A stretch of 43,792 nt of DNA from Solirubrobacterales bacterium 67-14 (lineage in GTDB: Bacteria > Actinomycetota > Thermoleophilia > Solirubrobacterales > 70-9): positions 342,072 through 385,863 of the forward strand of contig MKST01000003.1 of NCBI GenBank assembly GCA_001897355.1. Direction: 5' to 3'. A model generated the notes under the pieces. The model did no database searches, was not told the origin of the DNA, and was given only the letters and a program-made list of their open reading frames with translations. A program made the translations under genes and the position numbers. The stretch's first letter is position 1; every line of letters starts with the position of its first letter. Positions 1-7,413 of the stretch are shown here, in pieces.

Positions 1-1241
1 TTGGGGCCGATGATGCCGAGCACCTCACCGCGGTGGACCTCGATGTCGACGTTCTCCAGGGCCTTGACGCCGCCGAACGAGCAGCTGAGGCCGTTGCCCT
101 TGAGAATCGGACCATTCCCGACCGGGATGCGGGCGGGAGGCGGCTCGGCCACCTCCTCGTCCTCGTCCTCCGATCGCCACCGACCCAGCAGCCCCCACTT
201 CCGCTCTCCAAAGTCGAGTCGCGTGCGCTTCTGAACGATGCCGTTGGGCAGGAAGCGGATGACCAGCAGCACCAGGAGGCCGAGCGCGAGCATCCGCAGC
301 GCCGGATAGTCCTGCACGAGCGCCTGATCGGAGGCCCATTCCTGGAACAGGATCCAGACCATGGCCCCGACCACCGGCCCCCACATCGTCCCGGCGCCGC
401 CGAGGATGACCAGCGAAAGCACCAGGAGGTTGTCCTCCAAGGCAAAGCTGTCCGGATTTATGAACTGCTGGGTGTGGGCGAAGAAGACACCGATGGTGCC
501 GGCGAAGTAGGCGCCGCTGGCGTAGGCGAGCAGCTTGTACCGGTGGGTGTTGACGCCCATGCACTGGGCGACCATCTGATCCTCCCTGATCGCCACCCAG
601 GCCCGCCCGATGTGCGAGGCGACCATTCGATAGATGGCAACCAGTACGACGGCCGCTATCGCGAAAGCGACGTAGTAGAGGTAGAAGGGATCGAGCAGCC
701 GCGTGCCGGCGATCTGGATCGTGGGCACGTCGCGGATTCCGATCGGGCCGTTGGTGAGCCCGGTCCAGTTGATCGCGACCAGGCGCACCACCTCGCCGAA
801 GGCGAGGGTCATGATCGCCAGATAGTCGCCTCTCGCTCGTAAGGTCGGATACCCCAAGATGATCCCGATGCCGGCGGTGAACAGCCCAGCTAAAGCGAGG
901 TTGACGAAGAAGAGCCACCAGAGGTCATCCGAGGCGAGGCCGAAGCTGTCGCTGGCGACCTTTACGGTGATGATCGAGGTGAAGTAGGCGCCAACCGCGA
1001 AGAAAGCGATGTACCCGAGGTCCAGCAGGCCTGCGTAACCGACCAGCAAGTTCAGACCCGAGGCGAGCACGACGTAGACCAGGACCAGGACCAGGACCCG
1101 CATCCAGCGGTCCGAGGTGATCATCATCGGCAGCAGGGCGGCGACCGCGATGAAGGCGGGTAGCAGCAGCCGCTGGAAGCCGCCGACGACGTTCGGCGGA
1201 CGGCCCGCGAGCTCTCCGGATCGGTCCGTGGCCTGGTTCAT
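1..1241 (-). CDS. Branched-chain amino acid ABC transporter, LivM permease fused to LivG ATPase (3' end outside window)
   Basis: Membrane permease and the start of a cytoplasmic ATPase in one reading frame, for HAAT-family import of branched-chain amino acids, amides or related solutes. About 413 residues are visible. Residues 1-330 read as LivM, with several membrane helices, the GLNLLVGYAGLLDLGY segment near residue 65 and a central loop containing AIREDQMVAQCMG. An acidic linker (DEDEE) and a second start-like stretch lead into an ATPase domain (LKGNGLSCSFGGVKAL..., GEVLGIIGP), where the window ends just before Walker A is complete. The ATG overlaps the livH stop as ATGA, so the two are translationally coupled. 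I translated this frame by hand because it runs off the window edge. Such LivM-LivG fusions are known in actinobacteria. The substrate is not fixed by the sequence. Confidence 0.88.
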   Translation of the reverse strand, partial: MNQATDRSGELAGRPPNVVGGFQRLLLPAFIAVAALLPMMITSDRWMRVLVLVLVYVVLASGLNLLVGYAGLLDLGYIAFFAVGAYFTSIITVKVASDSFGLASDDLWWLFFVNLALAGLFTAGIGIILGYPTLRARGDYLAIMTLAFGEVVRLVAINWTGLTNGPIGIRDVPTIQIAGTRLLDPFYLYYVAFAIAAVVLVAIYRMVASHIGRAWVAIREDQMVAQCMGVNTHRYKLLAYASGAYFAGTIGVFFAHTQQFINPDSFALEDNLLVLSLVILGGAGTMWGPVVGAMVWILFQEWASDQALVQDYPALRMLALGLLVLLVIRFLPNGIVQKRTRLDFGERKWGLLGRWRSEDEDEEVAEPPPARIPVGNGPILKGNGLSCSFGGVKALENVDIEVHRGEVLGIIGP

Positions 1242-2146
1242 GCCCGCTCAACCACCCTGACTCCGAAGAGGCCTTGGGGCCGGATCCAGAGCATCGCGCC
1301 CAGGGCGACGAAGACGATCACATCCCGCCAGGCAGATCCGCCCGGGATGTAGCCACCGGCCAAGGCCTCGATCAAGCCGATCAGGATGCCGCCGACGAAG
1401 GCTCCCGGCACGTTGCCGATGCCGCCGACCACGGCGGCAACAAGCGCCTTCAGCGAAGGCACGAACCCCATGGTCGGATCCACGAACTGGTACTTGGACG
1501 CGTAGAGGATTCCGGCCAGCCCGGCCAGGGCCGAACCGATCAGAAAGGTCCAGACGATCACCCGATCGACACTGATCCCCATCAGCCGAGCGGTGTCCGC
1601 GTCTTGCGCCGTGGCTCGAATCGCCCGACCCAGCGGGGTCCGGCCGATTCCCAGCGAGAGAACGATCATCACGGCCAGGCCGATCGCCATGATGACCAGG
1701 TCCAGCGGCTGGACGGTGGCCCCGAGGATCTCTATGCCGTTGCCCGAGACCGGGTTCGGAAAGGGTTGCTCACCGTCACCGAACACGATCTGGGCCGCCG
1801 ATCTGAGGGTCAGCGAGGCCGCGATCGTGGCGATGAGCATCGTCAGGATCGGGGCCTTGCGCAGCGGCTTGTAGGCGACCCGCTCGACCAGTACGCCGAG
1901 TAGGCCTGCCGCCGCGACGCCGACCAGGAGGGCGATCGGGAAGCCCACGTCGATGAAGCCGATCGAGGTGTCGACCAGCGGGATCTGACCGTTCATCGCG
2001 AAGAGCGCGATGAACGCCCCAAACATGAAGATCTCGCCGAAGGCGAAGTTGACCAGTCCAAGGACGCCGTAGACGAGGCTGTAGGCGACGGCCATCAGGC
2101 CGTAGATGCCTCCCAGCATCAGGCCGTTGATGAGATACTGGGTCAT
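1238..2146 (-). CDS. livH: Branched-chain amino acid ABC transporter permease LivH
   Basis: Integral membrane permease of 302 residues, the partner of LivM. It starts with the family-typical LINGLMLGGIYGLMAVAYSL and has multiple hydrophobic helices. The cytoplasmic coupling segment near residues 165-190 (RATAQDADTARLMGI) is the family's ATPase-contacting loop. Its ATG overlaps the stop of the upstream regulator (ATGA), and its own stop overlaps the livM-livG start in the same way, so three genes are tightly coupled. Length is normal for LivH. The specific substrate cannot be read from the permease. Confidence 0.93.
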   Translation of the reverse strand: MTQYLINGLMLGGIYGLMAVAYSLVYGVLGLVNFAFGEIFMFGAFIALFAMNGQIPLVDTSIGFIDVGFPIALLVGVAAAGLLGVLVERVAYKPLRKAPILTMLIATIAASLTLRSAAQIVFGDGEQPFPNPVSGNGIEILGATVQPLDLVIMAIGLAVMIVLSLGIGRTPLGRAIRATAQDADTARLMGISVDRVIVWTFLIGSALAGLAGILYASKYQFVDPTMGFVPSLKALVAAVVGGIGNVPGAFVGGILIGLIEALAGGYIPGGSAWRDVIVFVALGAMLWIRPQGLFGVRVVERA

Positions 2147-2850
2147 TCGTCGTTGCCTCCGATGACCAGGTCGATGACCCGCTCGATGTGATCTGCCATC
2201 GCTTGCCGCGCCGACTCCGGGTCCCGGGACTCGATCGCCTCGACGATCCGCCGGTGGGCGGCGATCGAGCGCTTCATGCGCTGGTCGCTGAAGCCGGCCG
2301 CCGGACGTGACTCGTTGATCCAGTCGGAGGCGAACTCCACCAGCTGGCCGAGCAGCGGATTGTGGGTGGCGCGAGCGATCTGCTGGTGGAAGAGGATGTC
2401 GATCTCCGGCGCCTGATCGGGTGACGATCTCTCCATCTTCTCCACGATCGCGTGCAGCTCACGGATGTCGCGTGCGGTCGCCCGCCGCGCCGCCCGGGCG
2501 GTGATCGGAGGTTCGATCACGGCGCGAAGATCCATGACCTCGCGGATGTCCCGTTCCGAGCGGTCCAGCTTCGAGAGCAGGTCCGGCCCCACTCCCGCGA
2601 AGGCTGGGTTCAGGACCACCGTGCCGCGGCCGGGGCGCCGGTCGACCATTCCCTTGAGTTCGAGCTGGCGCAGCGAGTCCCGCAGCGAGGTCCGGGAGAC
2701 GCCGAGCATCAACGCCAGATCCCGTTCGGCCGGGAGCTTCTCGCCGTGGGAGATGTTCCCGTCGCGGATCAGCCGTTCCAGGGTGGCGGAAAGGCCGTCC
2801 GGCACCTGCGTAGACTCGCTCTGTACCTTTGCCCAATCGGTCATCGGCAC
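2143..2850 (-). CDS. GntR-family (FadR/FCD subfamily) transcriptional regulator
   Basis: Predicted ligand-responsive DNA-binding regulator of 235 residues. The N-terminal wHTH (about 18-85) has the GntR pattern GEKLPAERDLALMLGVSRTSLRDSLRQLELKGMV in two pieces, with a typical wing (RRPGRGTVV). The C-terminal all-helical FCD domain has spaced acidic and His residues (DILFHQQI, AAHRRI, ADHIERV) that form the metal/ligand pocket in this family. The GTG at 2850 directly follows the stop of the solute-binding protein; an ATG two codons later (MTDWAK) is an alternative. It sits between transport genes, so it probably controls this operon. A palindrome matching the FadR-subfamily operator lies at the operon promoter (4573-4583). 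Confidence 0.9.
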   Translation of the reverse strand: MPMTDWAKVQSESTQVPDGLSATLERLIRDGNISHGEKLPAERDLALMLGVSRTSLRDSLRQLELKGMVDRRPGRGTVVLNPAFAGVGPDLLSKLDRSERDIREVMDLRAVIEPPITARAARRATARDIRELHAIVEKMERSSPDQAPEIDILFHQQIARATHNPLLGQLVEFASDWINESRPAAGFSDQRMKRSIAAHRRIVEAIESRDPESARQAMADHIERVIDLVIGGNDE

Positions 2851-4044
2851 TCACTGATCTTCGGCGAGGACAAATTTCCCGTTCTTGACCTGGAGGAACA
2901 GGACCCGACCCTGGCGATCTCCGTTTTCATCGAACGTGGTCGGCCCGGTGATGCCGTCGTATGAGATCTCGCCCAGCCCGTCGGCGATCCCTTGCCGCGA
3001 CGCGTCGCCGGTCTTTTCGATCGCTGCCTTGACCGTGTAAACCGCGTCGTAGGCCAGGGCCGCCCAGCTGGTCGGTTCCTCACCATTCGCCGCCTTGTAG
3101 TCCTTGACGAAACGGTCCGTCGCCTCATCGTGGGAGGCGGGCGAGAAGACGCCGTACACGTACATTCCGTCGACCGCGTCGCCGCCGAGCTTGATCAGGT
3201 CGGGACTCAGGCTGCCGTCGGTGCCGAGCAGCGGCTGATTCAGCCCGAGCGCCTGGGCCTGGGTCGCGATCTTGGAGGCTTCGGCGTAGAAGCCGCCGAT
3301 GTAGATCGCGTCCGGGTCGTCCTTCTTGATCGTCGCCAGTTGGCTGTCGAAGCTCGTGGTTCCGAGCTGATACTCGTCACGGCTGGTGATCGTGCCGCCA
3401 GCGTCCTCCACGCCTTCGATGAAGCCATCCGAGGTCCCGATCCCGTAGTCGTCCTTCTGGTTCAGCACGGCGATGTTCTCGTAGCCGAGCTTCTCGACCG
3501 CATATTTGCCCATCTCGCTGCCCTGGAAGTCGTCGTTGAGGACGTTCCGAAAGAACATCGGACTGGCGCCGGAAAGCTCGGGACTGGTGACCGCCGAGGC
3601 CAGAACCGGCAGGCCGCATTGGGTGTAGATCGGCACCGCGGCCAGGGCCACGCTGGAGAACGAGTAGCCGAGCACGGCACTGACTGAGCTGTTGTCGCAG
3701 AACTTCTGGGCCACCACCGGGCCGTTGCCGGGCTTGCCGAGGTCGTCCTCGGCATCCACCTTGAGCTGTCGCCCGTCTACGCCGCCGTCCTGGTTGATCT
3801 CCTTGACCGCCAGGTCGACCCCGTCTTCCATCTCGGTTCCGTAGCTGGCGAACTCGCCGGAGAGGGTGGCGGTGTACCCGAGGGTTATGTCGCCTTCACC
3901 ACCGTCACCGCCGCCGTCGTCATCCGACGAACTGGTTCCGCAGGCGGCCAAGGCGACTGCCACGAAGGCCACCGCGAGCAGCGCCGCGACTGCCCGGGCC
4001 AGCCTCGAGGCCAGGGGGCGGAATCGCCCTTCCCGTTCAATCAT
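2851..4044 (-). CDS. Branched-chain amino acid-type solute-binding lipoprotein (LivJ/LivK family)
   Basis: Extracytoplasmic receptor that delivers solute to LivHMG. 397 residues. The N-terminus has basic residues, a hydrophobic core (AVAALLAVAFVAVAL) and a lipobox LAAC, so the mature protein should be lipid-anchored at Cys34. A low-complexity linker (SSSDDDGGGDGGEGD) follows, then a type I periplasmic-binding fold beginning ITLGYTATLSGEFASYG, with family-typical IGGFYAEASKIATQAQ and KAANGEEPTSWAALAYDAV. The gene overlaps the RidA-like gene by 8 bases and is followed immediately by the regulator. Ligand unknown; the RidA partner suggests an amino-group-containing nutrient, which is inference. 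Confidence 0.92.
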   Translation of the reverse strand: MIEREGRFRPLASRLARAVAALLAVAFVAVALAACGTSSSDDDGGGDGGEGDITLGYTATLSGEFASYGTEMEDGVDLAVKEINQDGGVDGRQLKVDAEDDLGKPGNGPVVAQKFCDNSSVSAVLGYSFSSVALAAVPIYTQCGLPVLASAVTSPELSGASPMFFRNVLNDDFQGSEMGKYAVEKLGYENIAVLNQKDDYGIGTSDGFIEGVEDAGGTITSRDEYQLGTTSFDSQLATIKKDDPDAIYIGGFYAEASKIATQAQALGLNQPLLGTDGSLSPDLIKLGGDAVDGMYVYGVFSPASHDEATDRFVKDYKAANGEEPTSWAALAYDAVYTVKAAIEKTGDASRQGIADGLGEISYDGITGPTTFDENGDRQGRVLFLQVKNGKFVLAEDQ

Positions 4045-4543
4045 CGCTCTCGACCTCCACGGTCAGCCAGTTCTCGAAGCAGTGGTTGTCGGCCAGGCTG
4101 GTCACCCCGATCGTCGCCCGTCCGCCCAGACCGACCGCCTCACCGAACACCTCGACGAACAGATCGGTGGCCCCGCTCGATACGCGGTTTACCTCGTAGA
4201 AGTCCGGTGTGCAGACCACGAAGTTCAGCGAACGCACCAGGCTCTTGACCCGGTTTAGGTCACCGATCGCGTACCTGATCCCAGCCAGGCAGTTGATCGC
4301 GGTCAACCGCGCCGCCTCGTAGCCCTGGTCCACCGTGACGTCTGCGCCCAGATGACCTGGATGCAGGGCCTTGCCATCAGGGTACTCGGGGATGTGCCCG
4401 CTCAGGTAGAGCACGTTGCCGACCTGATGGTGGGACTTCATCGACCCGTAGTTCGGGCCGTAATAGGGGGTCTTCGAATAATCCGGAAGCTCCAGGCCCA
4501 GCTTCTGGACCTTGGCTTCGGCGTCGATACCACTCGCACTCAT
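4037..4543 (-). CDS. RidA/YjgF/UK114-family protein, probable enamine/imine deaminase
   Basis: 168-residue member of the RidA superfamily, trimeric enzymes or relatives that hydrolyse reactive 2-aminoacrylate-type enamines. Visible family features are GNVLYLSGHIPEYPDG (43-57), the LAGIRYAIGDLNRVKSLVR helix and GRATIGVTSLADN (141-153). Arg142 lies where E. coli RidA has its substrate-binding Arg105, so activity is plausible. The protein is longer than classic RidA (about 130 residues) and resembles the longer YjgF-like subgroup. A Shine-Dalgarno AGAGGAG precedes the ATG by about 6 bases. It is the first gene of the liv operon, suggesting a role in detoxifying or catabolising the imported compound. 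Confidence 0.85.
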   Translation of the reverse strand: MSASGIDAEAKVQKLGLELPDYSKTPYYGPNYGSMKSHHQVGNVLYLSGHIPEYPDGKALHPGHLGADVTVDQGYEAARLTAINCLAGIRYAIGDLNRVKSLVRSLNFVVCTPDFYEVNRVSSGATDLFVEVFGEAVGLGGRATIGVTSLADNHCFENWLTVEVESDD

Positions 4544-4572
4544 GAACCGCTCCTCTCGCTCTATTGGTCCAA

Positions 4573-4583
4573 TGGTCGGACCA
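4573..4583. promoter_or_regulatory. Candidate FadR-subfamily GntR operator
   Basis: TGGTCGGACCA is a perfect 5-1-5 palindrome and fits the TNGTNNNACNA consensus described for the FadR subfamily of GntR regulators. It sits inside a wider inverted repeat with arms ATTGGTCC (4563-4570) and GGACCAAT (4578-4585). It lies about 30 bases before the RidA start and a few bases downstream of the predicted -10, a normal repressor position. The GntR gene of the same operon is the obvious candidate ligand; that link is inference. Confidence 0.7.
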
Positions 4584-4593
4584 ATTGATCGCG

Positions 4594-4623
4594 AGCCTAC
4601 ACATGGCCCGGTACAAAAGTCAA
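4594..4623 (-). promoter_or_regulatory. Predicted promoter of the RidA-liv operon
   Basis: On the minus strand TTGACT (4618-4623) and TAGGCT (4594-4599) are separated by 18 bases. The predicted start point lies just before the palindromic operator. Motif match only. Confidence 0.45.
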
Positions 4624-4715
4624 GTCATTCGCGAAATACCCTGCAAACCGGGATAGAAAGGCAATCGGATGACCGCGGCCGCGGCTGCTTTAGAGGAACT
4701 GCGGCGCCACGGGAA

Positions 4716-5486
4716 TCAGGAACGCGGGGTCCAGCGGAAGTAACGCAGGGCGATCAGGAACCCGGCCAGGCCCCAGATCGCAACGACAGCCAGTTCCCCC
4801 CACTCGAAGCCGGATCCGACCGTATTCGGGCTGTAGGCGCTGAAGAAGGCCTGGAAGAAATCCCGGACCGGGAAGTGGTTGGCGAAGGAGAGCACGCCGT
4901 CCGGGATCTCGCTCTCGGGGATGAAGATCCCGGAGAGGAAGTAGAGCGGCAGGGTGATCGCGTTGGTGATCGCCGAGGCGGCCTCACGCGAGGGGATGAT
5001 CACGGTCATGGCCAGCCCGAGGCAACAGAAGGAGGCGGCGCCGACGACCAGGGTGACGATCACCGCCGGGATCCGTTCCCAGGGGATCGGGGCGTCGTAG
5101 AGCAGCTTGCCGATCAGGGTCACGACCACCACCATCACCGCAGAGATGACGATCGCGTTGCCGATCCTCCCGGCGATGAAGACCCAGGGCGGCAGCGGTG
5201 TGCCCCGGCCTCGTTTGAGCAGTCCCGCCTCGCGGGCGATGGTCACGTTCATCGCCAGGTTGACCATGGTGGCCGAGATCACGGCCAGGGTGACGATCGC
5301 CGGGATGTAATAGGTGGTGACCTTGAGGCCACCCAGTTCGTCGATGTGCTGGTCACCGAAGATCGTGGCGAAGATCAGCAGGAACAGGACCGGCAGCAAA
5401 GCGGTGAAGAAGACCGATGCCGGGTTCCGCCAGAAGACCTTCTGGGCGAAGCGGAACTCGTGGAGTGCGAGGCCGAGCGACCTCAT
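4716..5486 (-). CDS. ABC-2 type transporter permease (DrrB/NodJ-like)
   Basis: 256-residue membrane protein with about six hydrophobic segments, of the ABC-2 export type. The N-terminus LHEFRFAQKVFWRNPASVFF is the characteristic cytoplasmic helix before helix 1, and PLYFLSGIFIP (about residue 180) is a hallmark of the fold. Its ATG overlaps the stop of the upstream ATPase gene (ATGA), so the two form one transporter. Homologues export drugs, lipids or polysaccharides; the sequence does not say which. It is the last gene of its unit, ending about 170 bases before the start of the liv operon. Confidence 0.88.
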   Translation of the reverse strand: MRSLGLALHEFRFAQKVFWRNPASVFFTALLPVLFLLIFATIFGDQHIDELGGLKVTTYYIPAIVTLAVISATMVNLAMNVTIAREAGLLKRGRGTPLPPWVFIAGRIGNAIVISAVMVVVVTLIGKLLYDAPIPWERIPAVIVTLVVGAASFCCLGLAMTVIIPSREAASAITNAITLPLYFLSGIFIPESEIPDGVLSFANHFPVRDFFQAFFSAYSPNTVGSGFEWGELAVVAIWGLAGFLIALRYFRWTPRS

Positions 5487-6400
5487 GCTTCGGTCAGCTC
5501 CAGGTAGACGTCCTCGAGGCTGGGCCGGCGGACCTCGAGCTGTTCCAGCTCGATCTCCCCTTCGAGCGACCAGGCGGTGAGGCGGTTCAGGTCGGCGACC
5601 GGTTCGTGGGTGCTGACCCTGACCGCGACCCGTCCGTCCTCCGCCTGGCCGGAGGCTTCCGGCCGGCCGGTGGTCCCCACCCCGGAGAGATCGGTGCCAC
5701 TCGCGACCGTGAAGGTGATCGTGGTGGGCAGCCGGCGGCGGTCACCAAGGTTCTCCGGCGTGTCCAGGGCGACGATCTCGCCGGCGCTGACGATTGCCAC
5801 GCGGTCGGCCAGGAACTGGGCCTCTTCCATGTAATGGGTGGTCAGGAGGACGGTCTTGCCGAGTTCACGCAGACCGGCCACCATCTCCCAGGCCTGGCGC
5901 CGGGCCGAAGGGTCGAAGCCGGTGGTCGGCTCGTCGAGGAAGAGCAGGTCGGGGTCGCCGACCAGGGCGATGCCGACGTCGAGGCGGCGCTGCTGGCCGC
6001 CGGAGAGCTTGCGGGCACGGACGCCGGCCTGCTCCCCCAGGCCGACCAGCTCGATCACCTCGTCGACGTCACGCGGTTCGCGATAGTAGCCGGCGTACTG
6101 CTGGAGCGATTCCCTCACGCTCAGGGCCGGTTCCAGCGTGGTGCTCTGGAGCACGATGCCGATCCGCTCTCGCCAGGCCGGCGTCGGGGAGGCGGGATCG
6201 ACCCCGAGCACGCTGACTTCACCGGCGTCGCGGTCCCGGTAACCCTCGAGGATCTCGACCGTGGTGGTCTTGCCGGCCCCGTTCGGCCCGAGCACCGCAA
6301 AGATCTCTTCCGGAAAGACCTCGAGATCGATACCCCTGACCGCCTCGAGCTCGTCATACGACTTGCGCAGGCCCCGAACGGATATGACCGAATCAGACAC
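5483..6400 (-). CDS. ABC-2 transporter ATP-binding protein (DrrA-like)
   Basis: 305-residue ATPase energising the adjacent permease. Walker A GPNGAGKTTT (about 38-47), signature LSGGQQRRLD, Walker B LLFLDEPTTG and an H-loop (LLTTHYMEE) are all present. A C-terminal extension after about residue 215 ends LEDVYLELTEA, typical of DrrA-like exporters. The longer open frame up to 6622 would overlap rapZ and has no protein-like sequence there, so I chose the GTG at 6400 (VSDSVISVRGLRKSY). A TAGGAT -10-like box lies 8 bases before that GTG, so the message may be leaderless or nearly so. Confidence 0.88.
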   Translation of the reverse strand: MSDSVISVRGLRKSYDELEAVRGIDLEVFPEEIFAVLGPNGAGKTTTVEILEGYRDRDAGEVSVLGVDPASPTPAWRERIGIVLQSTTLEPALSVRESLQQYAGYYREPRDVDEVIELVGLGEQAGVRARKLSGGQQRRLDVGIALVGDPDLLFLDEPTTGFDPSARRQAWEMVAGLRELGKTVLLTTHYMEEAQFLADRVAIVSAGEIVALDTPENLGDRRRLPTTITFTVASGTDLSGVGTTGRPEASGQAEDGRVAVRVSTHEPVADLNRLTAWSLEGEIELEQLEVRRPSLEDVYLELTEA

Positions 6401-6435
6401 GAAAGCGGATCCTAGCCGGAACCACCACGACCAGA

Positions 6436-6473
6436 GCCCCTCCCAGCCATCAGTTACTTCTAATGGGAGGGGC
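6436..6473 (-). repeat. 38-nt hairpin element, copy 1 (3' region of rapZ)
   Basis: Perfect 10-bp inverted repeat, GCCCCTCCCA with TGGGAGGGGC, around an 18-nt loop. Read on the minus strand (sense to rapZ) the loop contains AGTAACTGATGG. A second copy at 27703-27740 has the same stem length, the same loop length and nearly the same loop, with a compensated A/T exchange in the stem. It lies 40 bases after the rapZ stop. It has no T-tract, so it is not a classical terminator. Confidence 0.7.
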
Positions 6474-6487
6474 GGGTTTGCCTGGGA

Positions 6488-6507
6488 GGGCGGGTCGGAC
6501 CCCGCCC
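6488..6507 (-). terminator. GC-rich hairpin directly after rapZ
   Basis: Stem of 7 bp (GGGCGGG / CCCGCCC) with a 6-base loop, starting 6 bases after the rapZ stop codon. No U-tract follows. It could help end or stabilise the rapZ transcript; weak call. Confidence 0.4.
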
Positions 6508-6513
6508 GACTCC

Positions 6514-7410
6514 TTATGTGATGTCGCGGTGGGTTACGCGCACCGCGACATCGTCGCGGGCAGTGAACTCTCGCCAGATGCGTTCGGCCACGGTCACCGA
6601 GCGATGGCGGCCGCCGGTGCAACCGATCGCGATGGTCAGGTGGCTCTTGCCTTCGGCCACGTAGGCGGGGATCAGGAACTCGAGCAGGGGCAGCAGGCGG
6701 CCGTAGAACTCGCCGGCCATCGTGCCCGCCTCGACGTAGTCGCGGACCTCCTGGTCGAGGCCGGTCAGCGGCCTGAGGTCGTCGACGTAGTGGGGGTTGG
6801 GCAGGAAGCGGACGTCGAGAGTGATGTCGGCATCCCGGGGCGGCCCGTTCTTGAAGCCGAAGGTGAGCAGGTTGACCGCCATCAGGCCGCCGGACCCGGT
6901 TTCGATCAGGTCCTCGGTGATCCGGCGCCGAAGGGTGGCCGCGGTCTCGCCCGACGTGTCGATCACGAAATCGGCCCGGGCCCTTAGCGGCGCGAGGATC
7001 TCACGCTCGTACTCGATCCCCTCGGTGATCCGGCCGGCCGGCGCGGAAGGGTGCCGGCGACGGGTCTCCTTGTAGCGGTCGGTGAGGATCTCGTCGTGAG
7101 CTTCGAGGAAGATCAGCTTCGGCTTGATGCCGTCGCCGCCGAGGTCGTCGAGCACCTGATTGAGCTGCTCGAAGTATTCCCCGCCGCGAGCGTCGGAGAC
7201 CACCGCGGCCTTCTCCACGCCGCTGCCGGGCAGCCGGAATAGCTCCCCCAGCGCCCCGATCATCTGCGGCGGCAGGTTGTCGACGCAGAAGTAACCCGCG
7301 TCCTCGAAGGCCGCGATCGCTTCCGACTTGCCGGCCCCGGAGAGGCCGGTGATCACCACCAGTTCGACCGGGTCCAGTTCCCCGCCTTCCCCCGGCTCCT
7401 GCGCTGCCAT
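6514..7410 (-). CDS. rapZ: RNase adapter protein RapZ/YvcJ (P-loop nucleotide-binding)
   Basis: 298 residues, the normal length. The Walker A motif is GLSGAGKS (22-29), followed by the diagnostic AFEDAGYFCVDNLPPQMI. The C-terminal half has the family's FGFKNGPPRDADITLDVRFL (split here for length), the segment from NPHYVDDLRPLTGLD onward, and IAIGCTGGRHRSVTVAE near residue 265. In E. coli RapZ controls glucosamine-6-phosphate synthase through RNase E and small RNAs; in Gram-positives YvcJ binds GTP and its role is less clear. It starts 3 bases after the uvrC stop. The yvcK and whiA genes that usually follow in actinobacteria are absent here. Confidence 0.95.
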   Translation of the reverse strand: MAAQEPGEGGELDPVELVVITGLSGAGKSEAIAAFEDAGYFCVDNLPPQMIGALGELFRLPGSGVEKAAVVSDARGGEYFEQLNQVLDDLGGDGIKPKLIFLEAHDEILTDRYKETRRRHPSAPAGRITEGIEYEREILAPLRARADFVIDTSGETAATLRRRITEDLIETGSGGLMAVNLLTFGFKNGPPRDADITLDVRFLPNPHYVDDLRPLTGLDQEVRDYVEAGTMAGEFYGRLLPLLEFLIPAYVAEGKSHLTIAIGCTGGRHRSVTVAERIWREFTARDDVAVRVTHRDIT

Positions 7411-7413
7411 GGC

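Noticed and set aside
25..1251. Apparent breakage of livM into several short frames
   Set aside because: Manual translation from ATG 1241 gives one uninterrupted LivM-LivG frame to the window edge; the short frames are in other phases.
6401..6622. N-terminal extension of the ABC ATPase to 6622
   Set aside because: It would overlap rapZ and cover the hairpins; the sequence is Arg/Pro-rich and not protein-like, whereas GTG 6400 gives the normal family N-terminus.
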